DNA of 64,000 nt from Mariniflexile litorale (GCF_031128465.2 NZ_CP155618.1:1931501-1995500), one strand, 5' to 3'; positions 9,778 through 19,469 are shown, numbered from the stretch's first letter. The notes: generated by a model not told the origin, from the letters alone. Program-made: numbers and translations.

Positions 9778-10074
9778 TTATAATATGATTTGCTCTGGAG
9801 GGGGGGAAATTAAATTGAGATGTGGTTTTGGATATTTTTTAAAACAAAACCCAAAGTGCTGAAGGTTTTTTAATGCATAATTACTAGCAAATTCATTACA
9901 TTGTAAAGAAAAAGGGGATATAAGTTTTTTAACTTTGCCGTTTTCTTCTTCTTCTGCTAGTGAATAAAAAACTGATGTATCAATAGAATCATCTAATACA
10001 ACAATTATTGATGGCGATACAATAAGTGCCATAAATAATGTTATAAAAAATATTGCTATTGCCTTTTTAACCAT
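9778..10074 (-). CDS. Small exported protein of unknown function, ends in SPPPEQIIL
   Basis: Ninety-eight residues from the ATG at 10074. A TTG start at 10095 also exists, but it falls inside the predicted -7 element, so the ATG is preferred. The N-terminus is basic followed by a long hydrophobic stretch (AIAIFFITLFMALIVSPSIIVVL), which may be an uncleaved anchor or signal. An acidic stretch (AEEEENGK), two cysteines and the terminal SPPPE motif follow. I cannot place it in a named family. It lies 88 bases upstream of the SulP gene on the same strand and may be the first gene of the bicarbonate cluster. Confidence 0.6.
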   Translation of the reverse strand: MVKKAIAIFFITLFMALIVSPSIIVVLDDSIDTSVFYSLAEEEENGKVKKLISPFSLQCNEFASNYALKNLQHFGFCFKKYPKPHLNLISPPPEQIIL

Positions 10075-10092
10075 CAAAAATATATTGGAAAA

Positions 10093-10100
10093 CAAATATA
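10093..10100 (-). promoter_or_regulatory. Predicted -7 element for the small exported protein
   Basis: On the minus strand this reads TATATTTG, a perfect TAnnTTTG. No good TTG is found about 19 bases upstream. The transcript would start near 10087, about 13 bases before the ATG at 10074, and may continue into the SulP cluster. Confidence 0.45.
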
Positions 10101-10203
10101 GTATTTAACATTTTCTATTATGTTAAATTAGTTTTAAAATGTTTTTAAAACTGGGTGATTTTGAGTTTTTTTAGTTGAAAAGACAAATGTTTGCAGATTT
10201 ATT

Positions 10204-10247
10204 ATATAAAAAACCCTTTACTAAGAATAGTAAAGGGTTTTTTATAT
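10204..10247 (-). terminator. Terminator downstream of gltBD
   Basis: A 20-base perfect stem (10204-10223 with 10228-10247), loop AGAA, with A and T tracts flanking the GC core CCCTTTACTA. It sits 17 bases after the gltD stop. Confidence 0.85.
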
Positions 10248-10263
10248 AGTTTAATTTTGATAT

Positions 10264-11727
10264 TTATAAAGCTACTAAATCGCCAGTTTCATTTTTAGAA
10301 GGTAAATCTGATTTACCCATTAAATAAATATCTACTTGACGTGCTGCTTCACGACCTTCCGAAATAGCCCAAACAATTAATGATTGCCCTCTGCGCATAT
10401 CGCCAGCAGCAAATATGTTAGGGATGTTTGTTTGGTATTTACCGTATTCTGCTTTGTAGTTAGAACGGGCATCTTTTTCAAGACCTAATTTATCAGCAAT
10501 AGTACTTTCTGGACCTGTAAAACCAAGGGCAAGTAATGCTAGATCACATGGCCATGTTTTTTCGGTTCCTGCAACTTCAATTAATTGAGGACGTTCTCCA
10601 GGAACCATTTTCCACTCTACGTTTACTGTTTTTAAAGCTGTTAATTTACCATTAGCATCTTTAATAAACTCTTTCGTATTTATTAACCAGTTACGTTCAA
10701 CACCTTCTTCATGCGATGATGATGTTTTTAACTGCAATGGCCAAAAAGGCCAAGGCGTTGTAGGTGAACGATGTCCTGGTGGTTTTGGCATAATTTCGAA
10801 ATTCACTACCGATTTTGCACCGTGACGGTTAGACGTTCCAACACAATCAGATCCTGTATCTCCACCACCAATTACAATAACATGCTTGTCCGTTGCTAAA
10901 ACTTGGTCTTTAACCTCTTTACCAAATAACACCTTGGTTTGCTGGGTCAAGAAATCCATGGCTTGTACAACACCATCGGCATCGGCACCAGGAGTAGGTA
11001 AACCTCTTCTTTCGGTAGCACCACCACAAAGAACAACAGCATCAAATTTCTTTAAATCTTCTACGTCATAATTTACACCAACATTTACATTGGTTTTAAA
11101 TATAATACCTTCCGCTTTTAAGATGGCAATTCTACGGTCTATAACACCCTTTTCCATTTTGAAATTAGGAATGCCATATCGTAATAAACCTCCAACTTCA
11201 TCATCTCTCTCAAAAACGGTTACGGTATGTCCAGCTCTATTTAATTGTTGAGCAGCTGCTAAACCAGCAGGACCAGAGCCTACAATAGCAGTGGTTTTAC
11301 CCGTTCTGATTTTTGGTGGTTGTGGTTTTATCCAACCTTCTTTAAAAGCACGCTCTACAATTTGTTTTTCGATATTTTCAATTGAAACGGGGTCTTCAAT
11401 AATACCTAATACACACGATTTTTCGCAGGGTGCAGGACATAAACGGCCTGTGAACTCTGGGAAATTGTTGGTTGAATGCAATAACCATGAGGCTTTGTGC
11501 CATTCACCTTGGTGAACCATGTGGTTAAAATCTGGTATTAGATTACCAAGTGGGCAACCACTGTGGCAAAAAGGAATACCACAATCCATACAACGTGATC
11601 CTTGTTTTGTAATCTCCGCATCATTTAAAGGAACGGTAAATTCTTTATAATGTTTTATACGCTCTTTTGCAGGCGCATAACTTTCATCTTGTCTTTCAAA
11701 TTCTTTAAATCCTGTTACTTTTCCCAT
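10264..11727 (-). CDS. gltD: Glutamate synthase small subunit
   Basis: The 487-residue FAD subunit delivers electrons from NAD(P)H to the large subunit for glutamate synthesis. The N-terminal region has the two cysteine clusters that bind 4Fe-4S centres (CMDCGIPFCHSGCPLGN near residue 42 and CPAPCEKSC near 97). The FAD fold GSGPAGLAAAQQLNRAG lies near 152 and a second dinucleotide fold VIGGGDTGSDC near 287. The terminal FAD-binding block is IFAAGDMRRGQSLIVWAI. It begins 4 bases after the gltB stop. Confidence 0.96.
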   Translation of the reverse strand: MGKVTGFKEFERQDESYAPAKERIKHYKEFTVPLNDAEITKQGSRCMDCGIPFCHSGCPLGNLIPDFNHMVHQGEWHKASWLLHSTNNFPEFTGRLCPAPCEKSCVLGIIEDPVSIENIEKQIVERAFKEGWIKPQPPKIRTGKTTAIVGSGPAGLAAAQQLNRAGHTVTVFERDDEVGGLLRYGIPNFKMEKGVIDRRIAILKAEGIIFKTNVNVGVNYDVEDLKKFDAVVLCGGATERRGLPTPGADADGVVQAMDFLTQQTKVLFGKEVKDQVLATDKHVIVIGGGDTGSDCVGTSNRHGAKSVVNFEIMPKPPGHRSPTTPWPFWPLQLKTSSSHEEGVERNWLINTKEFIKDANGKLTALKTVNVEWKMVPGERPQLIEVAGTEKTWPCDLALLALGFTGPESTIADKLGLEKDARSNYKAEYGKYQTNIPNIFAAGDMRRGQSLIVWAISEGREAARQVDIYLMGKSDLPSKNETGDLVAL

Positions 11728-11731
11728 GACA

Positions 11732-14700
11732 TTATGCTATTGTTAGTTCTTCTACCATTTGTTCTTCAGTCTCTAAGCGTATTAATGCTTTTTTATATTC
11801 GGTAGGCATCACTTTTACAAAGTTTTTTAAACTAGTTTCCCAGTTTGCTAATAATTCTTTACCTCGGTTACTATTTGTGTACTGAACGTGGTTTTTAATT
11901 AATGCTTTCAAATCTTGAGCATCTTCATTTAAAACTTCTTCAAATTCTATAGTTTCGGTATTACATAAACCGTTTGTAAATTTGTTTTCAGGGTCGTATA
12001 CATATGCGATACCACCACTCATACCTGCAGCAAAGTTTCTTCCAGTTTTACCAAGTACTACCACTTTACCCCCAGTCATGTATTCACAACCATGATCTCC
12101 AAGACCTTCTACAACAGTAATTGCTCCAGAGTTTCTAACAGCAAAACGTTCACCAGCAATTCCGTTAATATAAGCTTCACCTTGAATAGCACCGAATAAA
12201 CAAACATTACCAACAATGATGTTGTTTTCTGCAATAAAATCGGCTTTTACAGGTTTTTTAATAATCAATTTAGCACCAGATAATCCTTTTCCTAAATAAT
12301 CGTTGGTGTTTCCTTCTAAAGTAAATGTTAATCCATTTGCTCCAAAAGCTCCAAAACTTTGACCAGCAGATCCTGCAAAGTTTACATTAAGTGTATCTTC
12401 TGGTAAACCTAAATGGCCATATATTTTTGATATTTCATTACTAACTATAGCGCCCACAGTACGGTCTGTATTGTGTATGGGGTATACTAAAGTCATTTTC
12501 TCTTTTCTATATAAAGCGCGGTGAGAATCTTTTAAGATTGTAAAATCAAGAACGTCATCTAAATTATGGTCTTGTTTTTCAGTGTTTTTAACAGTCATAA
12601 GCTTATAAGCTTCTGGTCTGTGTAAAATAGCCGATAAATCTAAGCCTTTAGCTTTATAGTGGGTGATTGCTTTATTAGCGTTAATTTTATGAGTTTGACC
12701 AACCATTTCTGCAAGCGTTCTAAACCCTAATTGTGCCATAATACCTCTTAATTCTTCAGCAATATAGTAGAAGAAGTTAATAACGTGTTCTGGTGTGCCT
12801 TTAAAGTTTTTACGTAATTCTTTATCTTGAGTTGCAATCCCTACTGGACATGTATTTAAGTGACACTTACGCATCATAATACAACCAGAAGCTACAAGAG
12901 GAGCGGTTGCAAAACCAAATTCTTCTGCACCTAATAAGGCTGCAATAGCAACATCACGACCTGTTTTTAATTGGCCATCACATTCTACAACAATACGACT
13001 TCTTAGGTTGTTTAAAACCAACGTTTGCTGTGCTTCGGCTAAACCAAGTTCCCAAGGTAAGCCAGCATGTTTTAGTGATGTTAAAGGAGAAGCTCCTGTT
13101 CCACCATCATACCCAGCAATTAATACCACATCGGCTTTGGCTTTTGCTACCCCAGCAGCAATAGTACCCACACCAACTTCTGATACCAATTTTACATTGA
13201 TTCTCGCTTCACGATTCGCGTTTTTTAAATCGAAAATTAATTGTGCTAAATCTTCAATGGAGTAAATATCGTGATGCGGTGGTGGCGAAATTAATCCTAC
13301 GAACGGGGTGGAATTACGAACTGCAGCAATCCAAGGGTAAACTTTTTCTCCAGGTAATTGTCCACCTTCACCAGGCTTCGCTCCCTGAGCCATTTTTATT
13401 TGAATTTCCTTCGCGTTAGTTAAATAATGTGATGTTACTCCAAAACGACCAGAAGCTACTTGTTTAATAGCCGAGTTACGACTATCACCATTTAAATCTG
13501 GGTGGAAGCGTTTTCTATCTTCTCCACCTTCACCAGAGTTCGATTTACCACCAATACGGTTCATCGCAATGGCTAAGTTTTCGTGTGCTTCTCTAGAAAT
13601 AGATCCGTAAGACATGGCGCCCGTTTTGAAACGTTTCACTATATCTGTCCATGGTTCTACTTCTTCTAAAGGAATTGGGTCTAATTTATCAAATTCGAAT
13701 AACCCACGAATGGTCATTAAATTTTCAGCCTGTTCGTTTATTGCTTTTGCATATACATCATAACTGGCTTGGTCACTTAACCTAACAGCTTGTTGTAATT
13801 TAGAAACCGTAGTTGGGTTAAACATATGGCGTTCACCATTACGTCTCCATCTATAGTCTCCACCAATATTTAAACCTAGACGTTTGTCTATTAAGTTGTC
13901 TGGATAGGCGTATTTATAACGCTCCGTAATTTCTTTTTCAATTTCATATAATCCGATACCTTCAATTCTAGAAGCTGTATATGGGAAGTATTTTTCAACA
14001 AACTGAGAACTGAAACCAACTATTTCGAAAATTTGAGAACCTCTATATGAATGAAGTGTAGAGATTCCAATTTTATTCATGACTTTTAAAATACCAGAAC
14101 CAATAGCTTTGTTGAAGTTATTAACCGCTTTTTGTTCATCCATACCTGTGATGAAGCCTTCTTTTACTTGTGATCTAATAATTTCATTTACCATATATGG
14201 ATTAATAGCACTAGCGCCATAACCAAACAAGGTAGCAAAATGATGTGGTTCACGTGGTTCTGCCGATTCTATAATGATATCGAAATAAGAACGCTTACGT
14301 AAACGGTTCATTTGATGATTTACATAAGAACAAGCTAATAGAGCAGGTATAGGTGCAAATTCTTTATTAACACCTCTATCCGATAAAATGATGATGTTTG
14401 CGCCTTTATCAAGAGCTTTAGAAACTTGAATAATCATATTTTCTAAAGCATCTTCTAGACCGTTAAGACCTTGTGCTTTTGGATATAAAATATGAATAGT
14501 TTCTGCTTTAAATCCTTCTATTGATATGCTTCTTATTTTTTCTAAATCGTCATTAGAAATAACAGGGTTTTGAATTCTTAATTTTCTACACTGTCTTTCT
14601 GTAATGCTGAAAATGTTTCTATCTTTTCCAAGATTTAAACTAATATCTGTTACAATTTCTTCTCGGATACCATCTAAAGGAGGGTTGGTAACTTGGGCGA

Positions 14701-16255
14701 ATAATTGTTTGAAATAATTTGAAATTAATTGCGGTCTGTCGGATAATACAGCCAAAGGTGTATCAATACCCATAGAACCTAAAGCTTCTTTTCCCGCAAC
14801 TGCCATAGGTGTAATAACCTCTTGTATATCTTCGAACGTATAATTAAATAAACGTTGTCTTGTTTTGATATCAATGGTTTCTATCGGGCAAGTTTCGTTG
14901 GTGTAAGGCACATCTTTTAAATGTAAGCGTGTTTCATCTAACCATTTTTTGTAAGGTCTTTCAGAAACAATTTTACTTTTAATCTCCTCATCTTCAATAA
15001 TTCGCCCTTTGTTCATGTCTACCAAGAACATTTTTCCTGGCTCTAATCTACCATGTCTTTCTACATCTTCTGGAGCAATTTCTACCACACCAATTTCCGA
15101 AGCCATAATTAATTTACCACTTTTGGTAATGGTATATCTTGAAGGTCTTAAGCCATTTCTATCAAGTAAAGCACCGATATAATCACCATCTGTAAATGGT
15201 ACCGATGCAGGACCATCCCAAGCTTCCATAATACAAGCATTGTATTCGTAAAATGCTTTACGTTCTGGAGACATGGTTTGGTGTTTTTCCCATGCTTCTG
15301 GAATCATCATCATCATAATTTCTGGTAAAGACCTGTCGGTATGAGTTAACAACTCAACCACCATATCCATAGAAGCAGAATCTGATTTTCCTGGTAATAT
15401 AATTGGAAATAATTTTTCTATTTGAGGTCCGAAAACGTCACTTTTCATAATTTCTTCACGCACACGCATTCTACTTACGTTACCACGAAGGGTGTTTATC
15501 TCACCATTTTGACACATAAAACGGAACGGTTGTGCTAGTTCCCAGGTAGGCATCGTGTTGGTAGAGAAGCGTTGGTGAACTAGTGCTAAACGCGTTACCA
15601 AATCTATTTGTTGTAAATCGGTATAATAAGGCCCAATATCTTCAGGCATGATAATACCTTTATAAATAAGAGTTGTTGTAGATAAACTTGGTAAATAAAA
15701 ATAACCACTTTCAGAAATTTTAGATTTTCTAATAGCATGTTCTGTAATTTTACGGGCAGCAAATAATTTAGCTTTAAAAACAGCTTCAGTTATATCTTCT
15801 GTTTTTCCAATAAAAATTTGTTCTATATTAGGCTCTGAAGCCAATGCAATTTCTCCTAATTGAGTAGAATCTACAGGTACGTGACGCCATCCTAGTATAG
15901 AAAGGCCTTGTTCTTTTATCTCTTTTTCAAAAGTATCTTTGCAAAATTGATATTGGTTAGGTACTTTGGGTAAAAATACCATACCTACAGCGTATTCTCT
16001 TTGTTCAGGAAGATTAAAACTACATACGCGTTTAAAATAATCGTGAGGAATATCAATTAACAAACCAGCCCCATCCCCGGTTTTTCCATCAGCACTTACA
16101 CCACCTCGGTGCTCTAACTTTACTAGAATTTCTAACGCATCGTGAATAATTTGATTTGTTTTCTCTCCTTTAAGATTACAAATAAAACCTGCACCACAAT
16201 TTTCGTGTTCGAATTCAGGTAAATACATTCCTTGTTTCTTCAGCATAATCAACAA
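11732..16255 (-). CDS. gltB: Glutamate synthase large subunit
   Basis: Makes two glutamates from glutamine and 2-oxoglutarate; it works with gltD and takes over ammonium assimilated by glutamine synthetase. The 1507-residue length is normal. The glutaminase domain begins at Cys20 (HENCGAGFICN), which would become the N-terminal nucleophile after loss of a short propeptide. The FMN synthase domain is in the middle, and the 3Fe-4S cluster ligands are seen as C-x5-C-x4-C in CIMMRKCHLNTCPVG (near residue 1130). The C-terminal beta-helix has repeated G-x-x-G motifs. The start may be Met1, Met4 or Met10. Confidence 0.96.
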   Translation of the reverse strand: MLIMLKKQGMYLPEFEHENCGAGFICNLKGEKTNQIIHDALEILVKLEHRGGVSADGKTGDGAGLLIDIPHDYFKRVCSFNLPEQREYAVGMVFLPKVPNQYQFCKDTFEKEIKEQGLSILGWRHVPVDSTQLGEIALASEPNIEQIFIGKTEDITEAVFKAKLFAARKITEHAIRKSKISESGYFYLPSLSTTTLIYKGIIMPEDIGPYYTDLQQIDLVTRLALVHQRFSTNTMPTWELAQPFRFMCQNGEINTLRGNVSRMRVREEIMKSDVFGPQIEKLFPIILPGKSDSASMDMVVELLTHTDRSLPEIMMMMIPEAWEKHQTMSPERKAFYEYNACIMEAWDGPASVPFTDGDYIGALLDRNGLRPSRYTITKSGKLIMASEIGVVEIAPEDVERHGRLEPGKMFLVDMNKGRIIEDEEIKSKIVSERPYKKWLDETRLHLKDVPYTNETCPIETIDIKTRQRLFNYTFEDIQEVITPMAVAGKEALGSMGIDTPLAVLSDRPQLISNYFKQLFAQVTNPPLDGIREEIVTDISLNLGKDRNIFSITERQCRKLRIQNPVISNDDLEKIRSISIEGFKAETIHILYPKAQGLNGLEDALENMIIQVSKALDKGANIIILSDRGVNKEFAPIPALLACSYVNHQMNRLRKRSYFDIIIESAEPREPHHFATLFGYGASAINPYMVNEIIRSQVKEGFITGMDEQKAVNNFNKAIGSGILKVMNKIGISTLHSYRGSQIFEIVGFSSQFVEKYFPYTASRIEGIGLYEIEKEITERYKYAYPDNLIDKRLGLNIGGDYRWRRNGERHMFNPTTVSKLQQAVRLSDQASYDVYAKAINEQAENLMTIRGLFEFDKLDPIPLEEVEPWTDIVKRFKTGAMSYGSISREAHENLAIAMNRIGGKSNSGEGGEDRKRFHPDLNGDSRNSAIKQVASGRFGVTSHYLTNAKEIQIKMAQGAKPGEGGQLPGEKVYPWIAAVRNSTPFVGLISPPPHHDIYSIEDLAQLIFDLKNANREARINVKLVSEVGVGTIAAGVAKAKADVVLIAGYDGGTGASPLTSLKHAGLPWELGLAEAQQTLVLNNLRSRIVVECDGQLKTGRDVAIAALLGAEEFGFATAPLVASGCIMMRKCHLNTCPVGIATQDKELRKNFKGTPEHVINFFYYIAEELRGIMAQLGFRTLAEMVGQTHKINANKAITHYKAKGLDLSAILHRPEAYKLMTVKNTEKQDHNLDDVLDFTILKDSHRALYRKEKMTLVYPIHNTDRTVGAIVSNEISKIYGHLGLPEDTLNVNFAGSAGQSFGAFGANGLTFTLEGNTNDYLGKGLSGAKLIIKKPVKADFIAENNIIVGNVCLFGAIQGEAYINGIAGERFAVRNSGAITVVEGLGDHGCEYMTGGKVVVLGKTGRNFAAGMSGGIAYVYDPENKFTNGLCNTETIEFEEVLNEDAQDLKALIKNHVQYTNSNRGKELLANWETSLKNFVKVMPTEYKKALIRLETEEQMVEELTIA

Positions 16256-16284
16256 ATATTGGTTTAAAAATTTGAGTTGAGACG

Positions 16285-16314
16285 CTAAGATATAACCTTG
16301 TTCTTGAATAACAA
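16285..16314 (-). promoter_or_regulatory. Predicted promoter of gltBD
   Basis: On the minus strand a TTG (16314-16312) is followed after exactly 19 bases by TATCTTAG (16292-16285), one mismatch from TAnnTTTG. A CCCCTA half-site of the nitrogen palindromes described at 16561 and 16613 lies just upstream of the TTG, at 16315-16320. The 450-base divergent region 16256-16707 contains this promoter, the two palindromes and the porin promoter; I see no further gene in it. Confidence 0.5.
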
Positions 16315-16560
16315 TAGGGGGTAATTCATTATTTCGATTTTAGAAGCGAAGTTTGACTAAAAATAATTATATGTTAATAATAAAGACATTTTTTATTAAA
16401 TACTCAACACCTATTATTATAGAATAATGTGAATTACTGAAATTATGCTAATAATAATTCGCTTTAACAAAAATAAAACCATTAAAAATTAGAAAATACT
16501 GACGATAATACAATTAAACCATTTAACAAAAAATCAAAAAAGATCAAAAAACACAACACA

Positions 16561-16577
16561 CCCTATAAAAAATAGGG
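16561..16577. promoter_or_regulatory. Palindrome CCCTA-N7-TAGGG, distal copy upstream of porin/amt
   Basis: CCCTATAAAAAATAGGG, a perfect 6-base-arm inverted repeat. Its centre is about 53 bases (five helical turns) from the centre of the second palindrome at 16613-16631 and about 91 bases upstream of the predicted porin transcript start. Likely a protein-binding site; the regulator is unknown. Confidence 0.5.
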
Positions 16578-16612
16578 TTAAAAATGAAATATTCGTAAAA
16601 ATAAATCAAACA

Positions 16613-16631
16613 CCCCTATTTTTAATGGGGG
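16613..16631. promoter_or_regulatory. Palindrome CCCCTA-N7-TGGGG, proximal copy at the porin promoter
   Basis: CCCCTATTTTTAATGGGGG, an inverted repeat similar to the copy at 16561. It covers the place where a -33 box would be for the porin promoter (-7 element at 16647), and no TTG is present there. That arrangement fits an activator that binds around -38 and replaces the -33 contact. A repressor overlapping the promoter is the alternative. Confidence 0.5.
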
Positions 16632-16646
16632 TTAAGTTTTTTTATA

Positions 16647-16654
16647 TAGTTTTG
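16647..16654 (+). promoter_or_regulatory. Predicted -7 element of the porin-amt operon
   Basis: TAGTTTTG, a perfect TAnnTTTG. There is no TTG 19 bases upstream; a palindrome occupies that position. The predicted start is near 16660, giving a leader of about 48 bases. Confidence 0.55.
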
Positions 16655-16707
16655 AAGCATTCTTAAGGAACATAACTAATAAATCAATAACTTAAAATTT
16701 AAACATT

Positions 16708-17697
16708 ATGAAAAAATTAATAACTCTTTCAATGCTTTTTATGGCTACGGTAGTAATTGGTCAAGAAGAAACTCCTACTAAAAAAGTAAGCATAGGCGGT
16801 AGTGTAGATGCATACTATCAAACTTACTTGACAGCTCCCGATAATATTGGAGCTTCTTTTGGTTCTTCTTTTGCCGAACAAACTGGATTCGCTTTAGGTA
16901 TGGCAAATATTATTGCCACATATGAAGGAGAAACAACAGGTGCTGTTGCAGATTTAGCATTTGGGCCTAGAGGTGTAGGTGCTGTTGGTGGAGATGAAAG
17001 TATTTTTATAAATCAATTATATGCTTACTGGAATGTATCAGAAAGCACTAAATTAACCATGGGTCGTTTTAATACGTTTTTAGGATATGAGGTTATATCT
17101 CCTGTAGCTAATTTTAATTACAGTACTTCTTATTTGTTTTCCAATGGACCATTTTCTCATGTGGGTTTAAAAGCTGATTTTGCTTTATCTGATGATTTTA
17201 GTCTAATGTTAGCCGTTATGAATGAGACTGATGTTAATAATAATATGTCTGGTGATTATTCACTAGGAGCTCAATTTGGATATGCTGGACAATTCTTAAA
17301 TTTTTACTATGCGAATGTAGGCCTTGGTTTTGAAGTAGATTACACAGGTGGGTTTGATTTGTCCGATTCTTTCTTCTTAGGTATCAATGCTGCTTATGCT
17401 GACAATGATGGTGAAGGATTTATGGGAGCTGCGCTTTATCCACAAGTAGCTACCTCTGATAATTTTTCAATTGGTTTAAGAGGTGAATTTTTTGACTGGT
17501 TAAGTGATGCAGATTCTAGTGTAGATGATCAAGATGTTTTTGCTGTTACTTTAACAGGAAGTTATACTCTTGAAAACTTAATAATCAAACCAGAATTACG
17601 TTTAGATAGTAATTCTCAAGAAGTATATTCAGATAATGACTTAGCTCCTACTAAAAGCTTAGCCGCTTTTACTTTGGCTGCTATTTACTCTTTCTAA
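16708..17697 (+). CDS. Outer-membrane porin-like beta-barrel protein
   Basis: A 329-residue protein with a signal peptide (MKKLITLSMLFMATVVIGQ, cleaved before EETP). The mature part is made of amphipathic strands, many with GAL, GLK or GIN turns, and ends in an aromatic residue (FTLAAIYSF), as outer-membrane barrels do. The general form fits the OmpL-like porin family (BBP2). It lies 101 bases upstream of amt on the same strand and has a promoter with nitrogen-region palindromes, so it is probably a channel that helps nitrogen compounds cross the outer membrane. The substrate is inferred from context only. Confidence 0.75.
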   Translation: MKKLITLSMLFMATVVIGQEETPTKKVSIGGSVDAYYQTYLTAPDNIGASFGSSFAEQTGFALGMANIIATYEGETTGAVADLAFGPRGVGAVGGDESIFINQLYAYWNVSESTKLTMGRFNTFLGYEVISPVANFNYSTSYLFSNGPFSHVGLKADFALSDDFSLMLAVMNETDVNNNMSGDYSLGAQFGYAGQFLNFYYANVGLGFEVDYTGGFDLSDSFFLGINAAYADNDGEGFMGAALYPQVATSDNFSIGLRGEFFDWLSDADSSVDDQDVFAVTLTGSYTLENLIIKPELRLDSNSQEVYSDNDLAPTKSLAAFTLAAIYSF

Positions 17698-17727
17698 GAA
17701 TGAAATAAAACACAACAATCAAATAAA

Positions 17728-17770
17728 GAAAATAAAGCAATTCAACATTAAATTGTATTGCTTTATTTTC
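17728..17770 (+). other. Intercistronic stem-loop between porin and amt
   Basis: Perfect 14-base stem (17728-17741 with 17757-17770) around a 15-base loop. No T-tract follows, so it is probably an RNA stability or partial read-through element rather than a full terminator. Confidence 0.5.
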
Positions 17771-17798
17771 TCTAACTAACCCTTAAAACTTTTTATTT

Positions 17799-19100
17799 AT
17801 GTCAATATTTAACATGCCCCTTATAATTCAAGATGCCACAGCTGTTGAAGTCCTTGCAGAATCTGTGAAAGGCGACATGGGAATGCTTTGGATGCTTATA
17901 TCTGGTATTTTAGTATTCTTTATGCAAGCAGGATTTTTCTTGGTAGAATCTGGAATGACTGATTCTAAAAATGCGGTTAACATCGCCATGAAAAATTTCC
18001 TAGACATCGCAGTAGGCTCACTAGCCTTCTGGTTTATTGGATATTCATTAATGTATGGCGCTGATGCCTCAGGTGGTTTCTTACACTGGGGAGGTTTTAC
18101 CTTTTCTCAAGGTGCTGCCGATTTATTCTTTCAAACTGTATTTGCTGCTACTGCTGCTACCATCGTGTCTGGAGCTATTGCAGGTAGAACAAAGTATACA
18201 ACCTATGCTATTTTTAGTATCATCATGACGGCTCTTATCTATCCAATCGCTGGTGGATGGGAATGGAATGGTGGATGGCTAAACAATACAGATATTATGC
18301 CTGCTGAATTTATCGATTTCGCTGGATCTTCAATTGTTCACTCTGTAGGTGGATGGGCTGCATTAGTTGCTGCTTGGATGGTTGGTCCTAGAATTGGTAA
18401 ATACTTAAACGGTAAACCAATTGAAATGCACGGTCACAATCAAATGTATGCTACTTTAGGTGTATTTATCCTTTGGTTAGGATGGTTTGGTTTTAATGGT
18501 GGTTCTCAATTAGCTTGGGGTGGTGCGGATTCTGATGCTGCTTCTCAAGTAGTACTTGTTACCAATTTAGCTGCTTCAGCTGGAGCTTTAGGAGCTTTGT
18601 TGTTTACTTGGTTTAAAAATGGAAAACCAAACTTAGGTATGACATTAAATGGTGCACTTGCTGGTCTTGTAAGTATTACTGCTGGTTGTGGAAACATGAC
18701 AGAAGGTGGTGCAGTTTTAGCTGGTCTAGTAGGTGGATTACTTGTAGTATTATCTATAGGATTTGTAGAAAAAACATTAAAAGTTGATGATGCTGTAGGT
18801 GCTATTTCTGTACACGGTGTAGCTGGCGCTTGGGGAACCTTAGTTATAGGTCTTTGGGGTGTTGATGGCGATGCTGGTATAGGATTATTTAATGGTGGAG
18901 GCGCTGCTCAATTAGGAGCTCAAGCTATTGGAGTTTTAGCTTATGCCGTATGGTCTATAGGTCTTTCTTACATCTTCTTACTTATTTTGAAAAAGACTAT
19001 TGGCTTAAGAGTTTCTGAAGCTGAGGAAATAGCTGGACTAGACATTTCCGAACACGGTTCTTTAGCTTACCCTGGTAAGAGACAAAGAGAAATAGATTAA
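17799..19100 (+). CDS. amtB: Ammonium transporter (first copy)
   Basis: A 433-residue inner-membrane Amt/MEP/Rh channel with 11 expected helices. Both pore histidines are present, in SSIVHSVGGWAALVAAW and AISVHGVAGAWGTL. Other family signatures are TKYTTYAIFSIIMTALIYPIAGGWEW and LWLGWFGFNGGSQL. The N-terminus (IIQDATAVEVLAES) precedes the first helix and could be a short exported segment. It belongs to the porin operon and is followed by a palindromic repeat and then a P-II gene. Confidence 0.95.
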   Translation: MSIFNMPLIIQDATAVEVLAESVKGDMGMLWMLISGILVFFMQAGFFLVESGMTDSKNAVNIAMKNFLDIAVGSLAFWFIGYSLMYGADASGGFLHWGGFTFSQGAADLFFQTVFAATAATIVSGAIAGRTKYTTYAIFSIIMTALIYPIAGGWEWNGGWLNNTDIMPAEFIDFAGSSIVHSVGGWAALVAAWMVGPRIGKYLNGKPIEMHGHNQMYATLGVFILWLGWFGFNGGSQLAWGGADSDAASQVVLVTNLAASAGALGALLFTWFKNGKPNLGMTLNGALAGLVSITAGCGNMTEGGAVLAGLVGGLLVVLSIGFVEKTLKVDDAVGAISVHGVAGAWGTLVIGLWGVDGDAGIGLFNGGGAAQLGAQAIGVLAYAVWSIGLSYIFLLILKKTIGLRVSEAEEIAGLDISEHGSLAYPGKRQREID

Positions 19101-19120
19101 ATTTTAAAAATAAAAAATCA

Positions 19121-19260
19121 AAAAGAGGCTGTTTGAAAAGTGTTATTCTGAGTCATATTGAGCCTGTCGAAATATTCAAACTTACTGATAATCCATATCA
19201 GTTTCGACAAGATCAACCTGACAAAGTAAATAAAATACACTTTTCAGATAGCCTCTTTTT
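19121..19260. repeat. 140-base palindromic repeat element downstream of amtB
   Basis: Outer arms AAAAGAGGCTGTTTGAAAAG (19121-19140) and an imperfect complement (about 19236-19260, ending in GCCTCTTTTT). Nested inside are complementary GTCGAAA and TTTCGAC segments and an apex at about 19183-19203. Related arms (CTGTCTRAAAA, GACAGCC) occur in the element at 30377-30496. The T-rich end may also stop amtB transcription. It carries no coding capacity. Together with the palindrome at 19470 it explains most of the 492-base gap 19101-19592. Confidence 0.7.
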
Positions 19261-19469
19261 AGATTTATGAAACTAAAATTATTTAGAAAACTTTATTGAA
19301 TTGGATTATATCCTAATTATAAAAAATTGAAGCCATTATTAAAAAATATAAATTTTGAGTAGTCAACTTAATATTCAAGAATATAGCGTGGAATCATATT
19401 CATATTTTAAGCTAAACGATATAACTAATATCAATATTTAATAATTAAATTGATTTTTATTAAAAGTAT

